Below are positions 1 to 6,744 of a stretch of DNA of 6,744 nt, piece after piece. This DNA comes from a bacterium (GTDB taxonomy: Bacteria > Krumholzibacteriota > Krumholzibacteriia > JACNKJ01): NCBI GenBank assembly GCA_014382085.1, contig JACNKJ010000236.1:1-6744 (forward strand), in the 5' to 3' direction. The translations under genes were made by a program, and so were the position numbers. Below the pieces are notes generated by a model. That model was not told the origin of the DNA and did not search any database. It saw only the letters and a program-made list of their open reading frames with translations. Position 1 is the stretch's first letter; each line of letters starts with the position of its first letter.

Positions 1-6
1 CCAACA

Positions 7-261
7 TCAATCTTGCATTAGCTTCTCGACCAGCACTGTGACCTCGTCACGAGCAATGATAAGGTAGCCGCTACCCACATAAAGATGGAAGAGTTCGCCG
101 CCCTGGGCATCCTCCAGCGAGAGAGGGCCCGCCTTCAGGGCAACCAAGTAGGGAGAGTGACGGGGCTTGAGGCCAAAACCGCCCTCCCAACCGGGCCCCT
201 TGACCTGGTCCGCCTCGCCCTCGAAGAGCACGCCGGTGGGCGCGACAACCTTGCATGCCAT
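7..261 (-). CDS. atpC: F1Fo ATP synthase epsilon subunit, short form
   Basis: Epsilon is part of the central stalk: it sits on gamma and contacts the c-ring. The 84-residue product matches only the N-terminal beta-sandwich of the family: an opening strand KVVAPTGVLFEGEAD, then EGGFGLKPRHSPYLVALKAG (compare [20 protein letters not shown] in E. coli), and a final strand near DEVTVLVEKL. The family usually has about 130-140 residues. The C-terminal helical hairpin, which inhibits ATP hydrolysis in many bacteria, is absent because a TGA stop follows the sandwich. Short forms like this are known in Bacteroidota/Chlorobiota-type enzymes. The ATG at 261 lies one base after the atpD stop (TAG-C-ATG) and fits family N-termini. 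An in-frame GTG at 270 is better spaced from the GGAGG at 277-281 (6 nt against 15 nt) and would add three residues while overlapping atpD. The gene identity is secure; the exact start is not. Confidence 0.93.
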   Translation of the reverse strand: MACKVVAPTGVLFEGEADQVKGPGWEGGFGLKPRHSPYLVALKAGPLSLEDAQGGELFHLYVGSGYLIIARDEVTVLVEKLMQD

Positions 262-262
262 G

Positions 263-1681
263 CTAGGCACTTGCCGCCTCCAACTCCTTGGCCCTCGCCT
301 CGGCTTCCTCGATGGAGCCCACATAGTAGAAAGCCTGCTCGGGCAAGTGATCCCATTTACCCTCGGTGAGTTCTCTGAAGCTGCGAATGGTATCTTCCAG
401 CTTCACGTATTTGCCCGCGAAGCCGGTGAACTGCTCAGCCACGAAGAAGGGCTGACTCATGAAGCGTTGGATTTTACGCGCGCGCTGCACCAGGAGCTTG
501 TCCTCTTCGCCGAGTTCATCCAATCCGAGAATGGCGATGATGTCCTGCAGGTCGTTGTAACGCTGCAAAATTCGCTGCACCTCACGCGCTGTGTTGTAAT
601 GCTCCTCGCCCAGCACATTGGGATCGAGAATCCGGCTGGAGGAAGTGAGGGGGTCCACCGCCGGATAGATTCCCAGCTCAGCAATGGGACGGCTTAGCAC
701 CGTGATAGCGTCGAGGTGACTGAAGGTGGTCGCCGGCGCGGGGTCGGTAAGGTCATCCGCGGGAACGTAGATGGCCTGCACCGAGGTGATAGCACCCGAA
801 CTCGTGGTGGTAATGCGTTCCTGCAACTCACCCATTTCCGTGGACAGGGAAGGCTGGTAGCCCACCGCACTGGGCATGCGACCCAACAGCGCGGACACTT
901 CCGAACCCGCCTGCGTGAAACGGAAAATGTTGTCGATGAACACCAACACATCGCGACCGCCGCCCATGTCGCGGAAATGCTCGGCCACGGTCAGCCCTGA
1001 AAGACCCACGCGAAGACGCGCGCCCGGAGGCTCGGTCATCTGACCGTAGATGAGCGCCGTCTTGTCGATGACGCCCGACTCCTTCATTTCGAGCCAAAGG
1101 TCATTGCCTTCGCGGGTGCGTTCACCAACTCCGCAGAACACGGAGTAGCCACCGTGCTCCTTGGCGATGTTGTTGATGAGCTCCATGATGACCACGGTCT
1201 TGCCCACACCCGCGCCTCCGAAGAGCCCCACCTTTCCACCACGCACATAGGGCGCGAGCAGGTCGATGACCTTGATACCCGTCTCGAAAATTTCGCTCTT
1301 GGGCTCGAGCTTGTCGAAACTCGGAGGAGCGCTGTGAATGGGTCGACGTTCGGTGTGCTCCACCGGACCCAATTCATCCACGGGCTCGCCGAGAACATTG
1401 AGAATGCGACCCAGGACGCCCTCTCCCACCGGCACCGTGATGGAGTCACCGGTATCCACAACTTCGACTCCGCGAACCAGTCCGTCCGTGGGGCTCATGG
1501 CCACCGCGCGAACCTGGTTGCGTCCGATGTGCTGCTGCACTTCGGAAGTGAGCTTGATGTGATTACCCTCGATCATGGTGTCGATCTCCAAGGCGTTCAT
1601 GATCTCAGGGAGCTGGTCGGGCGGGAACTCCACGTCGACGACGGGTCCAATCACCTGAACCACTTTCCCTTTGGCACTCAT
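263..1681 (-). CDS. atpD: F1Fo ATP synthase beta subunit (catalytic)
   Basis: Beta carries the three catalytic sites of F1 that make or hydrolyse ATP. The 472-residue product is full length. It has the N-terminal beta-barrel (about 1-80), a P-loop GGAGVGKT at 155-162, the catalytic-glutamate motif GERTREGND at 186-194 (E187), a Walker B strand VLVFID ending at D250, and the signature YVPADDLTDPAPATTF around 305-320. A DELSEED-loop equivalent reads DELGEED at 388-394. Residue 183 is Cys in SVFCGVGER, where many homologues have Ala. The ATG is preceded by AGGAG (1688-1692) at 6 nt, and 20 nt separate it from atpG. The 3' end abuts atpC. The motif set distinguishes it from alpha and from V/A-type B subunits. 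All catalytic residues I looked for are present. Confidence 0.99.
   Translation of the reverse strand: MSAKGKVVQVIGPVVDVEFPPDQLPEIMNALEIDTMIEGNHIKLTSEVQQHIGRNQVRAVAMSPTDGLVRGVEVVDTGDSITVPVGEGVLGRILNVLGEPVDELGPVEHTERRPIHSAPPSFDKLEPKSEIFETGIKVIDLLAPYVRGGKVGLFGGAGVGKTVVIMELINNIAKEHGGYSVFCGVGERTREGNDLWLEMKESGVIDKTALIYGQMTEPPGARLRVGLSGLTVAEHFRDMGGGRDVLVFIDNIFRFTQAGSEVSALLGRMPSAVGYQPSLSTEMGELQERITTTSSGAITSVQAIYVPADDLTDPAPATTFSHLDAITVLSRPIAELGIYPAVDPLTSSSRILDPNVLGEEHYNTAREVQRILQRYNDLQDIIAILGLDELGEEDKLLVQRARKIQRFMSQPFFVAEQFTGFAGKYVKLEDTIRSFRELTEGKWDHLPEQAFYYVGSIEEAEARAKELEAASA
277..281 (-). promoter_or_regulatory. Shine-Dalgarno GGAGG for atpC, inside the atpD 3' end
   Basis: On the minus strand GGAGG is followed after 6 nt by GTG (270-268) and after 15 nt by the in-frame ATG (261-259). 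The spacing favours the GTG start, whereas the protein N-terminus looks natural from the ATG. The SD overlaps the last codons of atpD, so atpC translation is probably coupled to termination of beta translation. Confidence 0.6.
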
Positions 1682-1701
1682 CTCGATCTCCTGTCTTTTG
1701 G

Positions 1702-2589
1702 CTACTTCAGCGCTTCCGCGCCGCCAACGATTTCCAATAGCTCCGTGGTGATGGCCGCCTGACGGGCCTTGTTGTAGGAGCGGGTCAAATTCGTAATCAT
1801 TTCTTCGGCGCTGTCGGTGGCCGCCTTCATGGCCGTACGCCTCGCGCCCTGTTCGCTGGCCGCGGTCTCGAGCAGGATGCGGACAAAGCTGTTGCGCAGG
1901 TATAGAGGCAGCAGTTCGCCGAGCAGTTCATCCTTGCCCGGTTCGAAAAGGAAGTTGAGTTGAAGCTTGTCGTCTTCCTTCTCTTCCTTCTCAGCAGTCT
2001 CAGGTGCGGACAATGGCAAAATGCGCTCTATCACCGGCGGCTGCTCCGCCGCGTTCTTGAAGTGAGGATAGGCGATGTAGACCTCATCCACGCGCTTGCT
2101 CAGGAAATCCTCCACCAACATGTCGGCGAAGGCGTCCGCATGCTCGGGCTGAGGAGCGTCGGGCAAGTCGTTCTTCTGACTGGCCATTTCAATGCCCAGG
2201 AATTTCATGAATCCGATGCCCTTCTTGCCCACCACATGCAGATCCATCTCGATGCCCTTCGCTTCAAGCTCACGCCGAAAGAGCATGGTCTTCTTGAGAA
2301 GATTCGAGTTAAGCGGACCACAGAGACCACGGTTGGTGGTCAGAAGCAGCAAGGCCACGCGTCGTACTTCGGAGCGGGTTTCAAGCAAGGGTTGAGAGGC
2401 CCCATCGTCCTCGGCCGAAGCGAGAAGAGCGAGCATGGCCGGCAGCGCATTGGAAAAGGGCATGGCCGCACTGGCCCTGTCGGCGAAGCGTTTGAATTTG
2501 CTCGTCGACACCATTTCCATGGTACGAGTGATCTTGTGCGTGCTCGTGACGCTTGAGATCCTGTTTTTAATGTCCTTGGCGCTGGCCAT
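1702..2589 (-). CDS. atpG: F1Fo ATP synthase gamma subunit (central shaft)
   Basis: Gamma is the rotating shaft inside the alpha3beta3 ring and joins it to the c-ring. The 295-residue product (usual length about 285-295) has the conserved N-terminal helix (KDIKNRISSVTSTHKITRTMEMV, residues 5-27), the mid-protein motif TTNRGLCGPLNSNL at 84-97, and the C-terminal helix signature ARRTAMKAATDSAEEMI (249-265) followed by SYNKARQAAITTELLEIVGG (271-290). The two terminal helices form the coiled coil of the shaft. A strongly charged stretch, ETAEKEEKEDDK (197-208), lies in the less conserved part before the LFEP motif. The ATG is preceded by GGAG (2594-2597) at 4 nt. The gene lies 20 nt after atpA and 20 nt before atpD, as expected for the F1 block. 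Confidence 0.98.
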   Translation of the reverse strand: MASAKDIKNRISSVTSTHKITRTMEMVSTSKFKRFADRASAAMPFSNALPAMLALLASAEDDGASQPLLETRSEVRRVALLLLTTNRGLCGPLNSNLLKKTMLFRRELEAKGIEMDLHVVGKKGIGFMKFLGIEMASQKNDLPDAPQPEHADAFADMLVEDFLSKRVDEVYIAYPHFKNAAEQPPVIERILPLSAPETAEKEEKEDDKLQLNFLFEPGKDELLGELLPLYLRNSFVRILLETAASEQGARRTAMKAATDSAEEMITNLTRSYNKARQAAITTELLEIVGGAEALK

Positions 2590-2609
2590 TTCGCTCCGTG
2601 CTTAGGTAG

Positions 2610-4121
<1,512 letters not shown>

Positions 4122-4122
4122 C

Positions 4123-4674
4123 TCATTCCTTTCCCAATTCGGCCGCTGTCAAACGGTCCTTCAATCGGCGGAGCCGTGTCTTCAGGCTGCCGTCCAGGGT
4201 CTGGTCGTCCAGGGTCAGCACCATGCCGGCCAAAAGATCTTTGTCCACTTCGAGTTCCAGGCGAACATCCTTGCCTGTGGTCTCGCTCAGAGCCTTTTCG
4301 ATGTTCACACGCTGGGCATCATCCATGGGATGAGCGCTGGCCAGGACGCCGCGCAGTCGAGACTCGGCCAGGTCGAGCAGATGCTCGAAAACGACCACGA
4401 TATCTCCGTACACGGCCTCACGACGCTTGCTGACCAGCACGAGCAGGAATTGGCGGAAGAGCTCTGGCTCCCCCTCCGTTACCTTCTCGAGCACGCCGCG
4501 CTTTTCGGCCAGACCCAATTCCGGCGAGAGAAAAACCTCTCGCAAGTCGGCATTGGCATCCAGCAGATCCCGGAATTCGGCGAGACAGCGGCTCAGCTCT
4601 TCCAGCTGACCTTTCTCGCGTCCGAGATCCAGAAGCGCGGAAGCGTAGACCTTGGCGATGGCGAAGTTGCGCAT
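4123..4674 (-). CDS. atpH: F1Fo ATP synthase delta subunit (OSCP-type stator)
   Basis: Delta sits on top of F1 and links it to the b-subunit peripheral stalk. The 183-residue product has the usual length of about 175-185. The N-terminal helical domain opens with the typical AKVYASALLDLGREKGQ (7-23). The C-terminal domain ends with DLLAGMVLTLDDQTLDGSLK followed by RLRRLKDRL, the family signature (usually GG-V...D...DGS...L..L), with AG in place of GG. Its ATG shares one base with the atpF stop (TAATG at 4672-4676), and AAGGGG (4680-4685) lies 5 nt upstream, so its translation is very probably coupled to atpF. It ends one base before atpA. The protein is poorly conserved as a family, but the position and C-terminal signature make the call secure. 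Confidence 0.96.
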   Translation of the reverse strand: MRNFAIAKVYASALLDLGREKGQLEELSRCLAEFRDLLDANADLREVFLSPELGLAEKRGVLEKVTEGEPELFRQFLLVLVSKRREAVYGDIVVVFEHLLDLAESRLRGVLASAHPMDDAQRVNIEKALSETTGKDVRLELEVDKDLLAGMVLTLDDQTLDGSLKTRLRRLKDRLTAAELGKE

Positions 4675-5207
4675 TAGTGCCCCTTCATCTCCCGAAGGAA
4701 ATCGCCGGCCATTCGTTTGTGATCTTCATCGCTGAGCGAACGGCCGATGACCTTGCTCGCGACTTCCACGCTGAGGTCGACGACCTCGCGGCGTAGTTCT
4801 TCGCGGGCCTGGCCGATCTGCACTTCGATCTCGCGACGCGCGGCATCGAGAGTTTGCTCGGCTTCAGTCTGGGCCTTGGCGACGATTTCATCGCGCATGG
4901 TCCCGGCCTGTGCCTTGCCTCTCTCGATGATGTCCTGCGCTTCATCGCGGGCCTTGCCTAGGGCATCTTTCTGCTCTTCGATCAGGCTCAGGGCTTCCTG
5001 GCGGGACTTTTCGGCTTCCTCCAGGGAATTGCGAATCGCATTTTCCCGGCGGTCCAGTCCCTTGATGATGGGCTTCCAAGCGGTCCTGCTAAGCAGCAGC
5101 ACCAGTGCCAGGAAGGTCAGCACCGTCCAGATGATCAATCCCGGATCGGGACTGAGCAAACCACCCGACGCGAAGAGCGCAGGCCCCCTAGAAATTGGGG
5201 CGACCAT
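4674..5207 (-). CDS. atpF: F1Fo ATP synthase b subunit (peripheral stalk)
   Basis: Subunit b anchors the stator in the membrane and reaches up to delta. The 177-residue product has a short N-terminal segment with the typical LLSPDPGLIIWTVLTFLALV, one membrane helix at about 23-41, the basic/aromatic boundary SRTAWKPI, and then a long charged coiled coil (about 50-150) rich in E, K, R, A and Q. The end (VVDLSVEVASKVIGRSL, about 140-157) matches the conserved delta-contacting region. Only one b gene is visible and no b' gene follows, so a homodimeric stalk is inferred. The ATG at 5207 has GGGA (5213-5216) at 5 nt. The gene follows atpE by 24 nt and its stop overlaps the atpH start by one base. 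Confidence 0.97.
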   Translation of the reverse strand: MVAPISRGPALFASGGLLSPDPGLIIWTVLTFLALVLLLSRTAWKPIIKGLDRRENAIRNSLEEAEKSRQEALSLIEEQKDALGKARDEAQDIIERGKAQAGTMRDEIVAKAQTEAEQTLDAARREIEVQIGQAREELRREVVDLSVEVASKVIGRSLSDEDHKRMAGDFLREMKGH

Positions 5208-5231
5208 GGTCGTCCCTTTCTCGAGCGGGGC

Positions 5232-5474
5232 TTAAGCGAAAGTACCGGCCAGAATGATGCAGATAACCAGGCCGAACCGGGCAACCCCCTCGATGAGGGC
5301 CGCGGCCAGAATCATGCCGCCGCGAATATCGCCGGCAGCCTCAGGCTGGCGAGCCATGCCTTCCATAGCAGAAGCTGCTAGTTTGCCGATACCGTAGCCG
5401 GCGCCGATGACGGCGATGCCGGCACCAAAACCCGCGGCGGGATGAGCAGCGACAATGGTGAAGAAGGGAAGCAT
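5232..5474 (-). CDS. atpE: F1Fo ATP synthase c subunit (rotor ring proteolipid)
   Basis: Subunit c forms the ion-carrying membrane rotor. The 80-residue product is a two-helix hairpin. Helix 1 contains the glycine motif GAGYGIG (24-30), the cytoplasmic loop is the signature ARQPEA (41-46), and helix 2 carries the ion-binding glutamate in ALIEGVARFG (E62). The residue aligned with the Na+-ligand Gln of Ilyobacter/Propionigenium rings is Ile29, and the residue after E62 is Gly rather than Ser/Thr, so proton coupling is inferred. R66 (codon CGG), four residues after E62, is unusual because this helix position is normally hydrophobic. The ATG has a strong SD, GGAGG (5484-5488), 9 nt upstream, and follows the longest spacer in the operon, consistent with the high copy number of c. 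Confidence 0.98.
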   Translation of the reverse strand: MLPFFTIVAAHPAAGFGAGIAVIGAGYGIGKLAASAMEGMARQPEAAGDIRGGMILAAALIEGVARFGLVICIILAGTFA

Positions 5475-5483
5475 CTTTTCTTT

Positions 5484-5488
5484 CCTCC
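5484..5488 (-). promoter_or_regulatory. Strong Shine-Dalgarno GGAGG for atpE
   Basis: On the minus strand CGGAGGAAAGAAAAG precedes the ATG, giving GGAGG at 9 nt. The A-rich, unstructured spacer between the SD and the start should favour efficient initiation for the most abundant subunit. Confidence 0.8.
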
Positions 5489-5501
5489 GAACTTAATGGT
5501 T

Positions 5502-5513
5502 GGGCCGAAGCCC
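5502..5513 (-). promoter_or_regulatory. cUUCGg hairpin in the atpB-atpE spacer
   Basis: The minus strand reads GGGC-TTCG-GCCC, a 4-bp perfect GC stem closed by a C(UUCG)G tetraloop, which is an exceptionally stable RNA motif. It sits between the atpB stop (5529-5531) and the atpE SD (5484-5488). No T-run follows, so it does not look like an intrinsic terminator. A role in mRNA stability, in processing, or in keeping the atpE start accessible is inference. Confidence 0.5.
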
Positions 5514-5528
5514 GATTTGATCCCCCGG

Positions 5529-6476
5529 CTAGTGATCCGGGTGGACCGCCTGGTAAATGAAAATCGTCGACAAAAACGTGAAGATGAAGGCCTGCAAGAA
5601 GGCCACGAAAATCTCGAAAGCGCTGATGGCCACTGCGCCCGCGAAAGGCAGCACCGCCAGGTAGGGCATCTTCCCCATGGCAAAGATGAGGTTGAAGAAA
5701 CTCAGGATGATGATGTGCCCTGCGATCATGTTCGCAAATAGTCGGACGGTCAGCGCGAAAGGCTTAGTGAACATCCCCATGATCTCGATGGGAATCATGA
5801 TGGGGATGAGGATGAGGGGCACGCCGGGCGGCACAAGCCCTTTCCAGTGTCCCACGAATCCGTTTTCACGCATGCCGCTGAGCTGAGTCATCAGGAAGGT
5901 GAAGATGGCGAGGGTGGCCGTGACGTTGATGTTTCCCGTGGCCGTGGCCATGGAGGGAATCAGTCCCAGCAGATTCGCGAACAGAATGAAGAAGAAAACC
6001 GTGAGCAGGTAGGGCAGGAATCGACGGCCCACCTTGTCGCCCATGATGTTGTAGACCACCTCTTCACGCAGGAAGACCACGATGGATTCGAAAAAGTTGC
6101 GCAGGCGCCCCTTGGGCACCATGCCTTCCTCCTTGTTCGCGATGCTGCGAAGAATGAGGAAGAGCGCGAGACCGGAGATCCAGAGCATGAGCACGTGCAT
6201 GGTAGGCGTGAAATCGATGCCCAGGGGATTGTGCTCGAGGAAGGGAAGCTTGGCCGCCAACCAATCGTGGAAGTTGACCTTGATGCTGTGGGTCAATTCC
6301 CAGTAGTCGTGATTGACCACGTGAGACATGGGGTCGACGCTGTTGGCGTGCTCGGCCGCATGCTCGGCGCCATGCTCGACCACGGCGTGGGCTGCATCCT
6401 CCGTAGCATGGGCGGCGTCCTGGACGACCGCTTCATGCCCGTCTCCACCGTGGTTTGTGCCGCTCGCGAAGAACAA
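5529..6476 (-). CDS. atpB: F1Fo ATP synthase a subunit with His-rich N-terminal extension
   Basis: Subunit a provides the proton half-channels and the arginine that acts on the c-ring. In the 315-residue product (E. coli: 271), a hydrophilic N-terminus (1-90) precedes about five to six membrane helices starting near 93. The core motif TKPFALTVRLFANM (237-250) contains the essential R245 (E. coli R210), and VAFLQAFIFTFL contains Q295 (E. coli Q252). H254 and E288 occupy the positions of E. coli E219 and H245, a natural swap also found in mitochondrial enzymes. Residues 9-63 contain ten histidines, including EHGAEHAAEH (34-43). The start is TTG: an in-frame TGA lies at 6480-6482, GAGG (6485-6488) lies 8 nt upstream, and the first in-frame ATG (M50) would remove most of the extension. 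The gene follows the atpI-like gene by 28 nt. Confidence 0.97.
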   Translation of the reverse strand: MFFASGTNHGGDGHEAVVQDAAHATEDAAHAVVEHGAEHAAEHANSVDPMSHVVNHDYWELTHSIKVNFHDWLAAKLPFLEHNPLGIDFTPTMHVLMLWISGLALFLILRSIANKEEGMVPKGRLRNFFESIVVFLREEVVYNIMGDKVGRRFLPYLLTVFFFILFANLLGLIPSMATATGNINVTATLAIFTFLMTQLSGMRENGFVGHWKGLVPPGVPLILIPIMIPIEIMGMFTKPFALTVRLFANMIAGHIIILSFFNLIFAMGKMPYLAVLPFAGAVAISAFEIFVAFLQAFIFTFLSTIFIYQAVHPDH

Positions 6477-6484
6477 GATTCAAA

Positions 6485-6488
6485 CCTC
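6485..6488 (-). promoter_or_regulatory. Shine-Dalgarno GAGG deciding the TTG start of atpB
   Basis: GAGG lies 8 nt upstream of TTG (6476-6474). An in-frame TGA at 6480-6482 falls between the SD and the start codon, so the TTG is the furthest upstream start possible after that stop. This supports the His-rich N-terminus being translated. Confidence 0.65.
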
Positions 6489-6496
6489 GCTGCGGT

Positions 6497-6513
6497 GGAT
6501 CCTCTCAGGATCC
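6497..6513 (-). repeat. Short inverted repeat at the end of the atpI-like gene
   Basis: Two GGATCC palindromes flank TGAGA, so the RNA could form a 6-bp stem with a 5-nt loop. The stop codon (6505-6507) of the upstream gene lies in the loop. No T-run follows, and the atpB SD begins 9 bases further on, so a terminator is unlikely. It may be chance, or a weak element at the gene junction. Confidence 0.3.
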
Positions 6514-6744
6514 CCGCTTCCCGGTCGTCTCTCCGCCGATTCTCCAGGCTTCAAAACCCAGATACAACGGATAGGTCAAGGCCAGGCTCACCATGAAGAC
6601 GTAAATGTCCCAAGCCGTGGCGAAGTAAACGGTGAGGCCCACCAATGCTAGCACTGCGAAACGAAGGGCCAATCCACCGAAAAATGCTCTCAGAAAATCC
6701 AAATTGCTCTTGTCGAGGGATCGACGCAACTGAAAAAATCCCCA
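6505..6744 (-). CDS. atpI: Probable ATP synthase subunit I-like membrane protein, 5' partial
   Basis: The frame is open to the right edge (upstream codons TGG GGA TTT TTT CAG), so the gene is probably cut there. A TTG at 6729 would otherwise give 74 residues. The visible part has two membrane helices, about GGLALRFAVLALVGLTVYFA and IYVFMVSLALTYPLYLGF, then a short basic polar tail. A phenylalanine/glycine-rich entry and an Arg-Phe at the start of the first helix, together with a Pro and Gly-Phe late in the second, resemble helices 3 and 4 of AtpI/UncI proteins. AtpI genes commonly precede atpB and assist c-ring or Fo assembly or ion supply. The call rests mainly on position and topology. Another small membrane protein of the operon cannot be excluded. 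Confidence 0.55.
   Translation of the reverse strand, partial: WGFFQLRRSLDKSNLDFLRAFFGGLALRFAVLALVGLTVYFATAWDIYVFMVSLALTYPLYLGFEAWRIGGETTGKRGS

Noticed and set aside
7..324. atpC beginning at an ATG at 324 (105 residues)
   Set aside because: The extra N-terminal residues are read from the atpD 3' end in another frame, resemble no epsilon N-terminus, and have better-placed starts downstream at 270 and 261.
1154..1762. Long plus-strand open frame (about 200 codons) opposite atpD, and others at 167-697, 1960-2556, 3237-3956, 4009-4677 and 5847-6596
   Set aside because: Each lies antisense to a clearly conserved ATP synthase gene, has no recognisable domain and no consistent SD, and is explained by codon bias on the coding strand in GC-rich DNA.
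5232..5474. Sodium-coupled ATP synthase
   Set aside because: The c subunit lacks the Gln ligand of helix 1 (Ile29 aligns there) and the Ser/Thr after the glutamate (Gly63 here). Proton coupling is the better inference.
5502..5513. Intrinsic terminator between atpB and atpE
   Set aside because: The stem is only 4 bp and is followed by AACCATTAAG rather than a T-run. Terminating inside the operon would also separate essential Fo genes.

Overview
This window is almost entirely one bacterial F-type ATP synthase (F1Fo) operon. It is encoded on the minus strand, so transcription runs from high to low coordinates. In transcription order it holds a probable atpI-like membrane protein (5' end cut by the right edge), atpB (subunit a), atpE (c), atpF (b), atpH (delta), atpA (alpha), atpG (gamma), atpD (beta) and atpC (epsilon, ending 6 bases from the left edge). 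This is the classical I-B-E-F-H-A-G-D-C order, with every structural subunit present once and intact.

Right part (about 5230-6744): the membrane Fo genes. Subunit a starts at TTG and has an unusually long, histidine-rich hydrophilic N-terminus. Subunit c has 80 residues with the ion-binding glutamate E62 and no sodium-type ligand signature. Middle (about 2610-5207): the stalk subunits b and delta, and alpha. Left (7-2589): gamma, beta and a short epsilon. Spacers run from a 1-base overlap to 54 bases. The longest lies before atpE, carries a cUUCGg hairpin and ends in a strong Shine-Dalgarno, as expected for the subunit needed in most copies. No stretch over 300 bases lacks a gene. No RNA gene, mobile element, CRISPR array, internal promoter or terminator was seen. 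The operon promoter and terminator must lie outside the window.

Together the genes make one machine. The a/c motor in the membrane turns the c-ring and gamma/epsilon shaft, b and delta hold the alpha3beta3 head still, and the three beta sites make ATP. The catalytic and coupling residues I looked for are present: P-loops, the beta glutamate, the alpha arginine finger, aR245 and cE62.

Organism: a fairly GC-rich bacterium with Shine-Dalgarno translation. The epsilon without its C-terminal hairpin, the extended subunit a and the subunit a core (for example the TKPFAL..RLFANM.AGHIII stretch) recall the Bacteroidota/Chlorobiota/Gemmatimonadota/Fibrobacterota (FCB) assemblage and related candidate phyla. 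This is an inference from remembered family features, not a search result. I see no new biological system here. The points worth a second look are variations within a conserved enzyme: an arginine one turn from the c-subunit glutamate, the His-rich a N-terminus, the truncated epsilon and a few RNA-level details.
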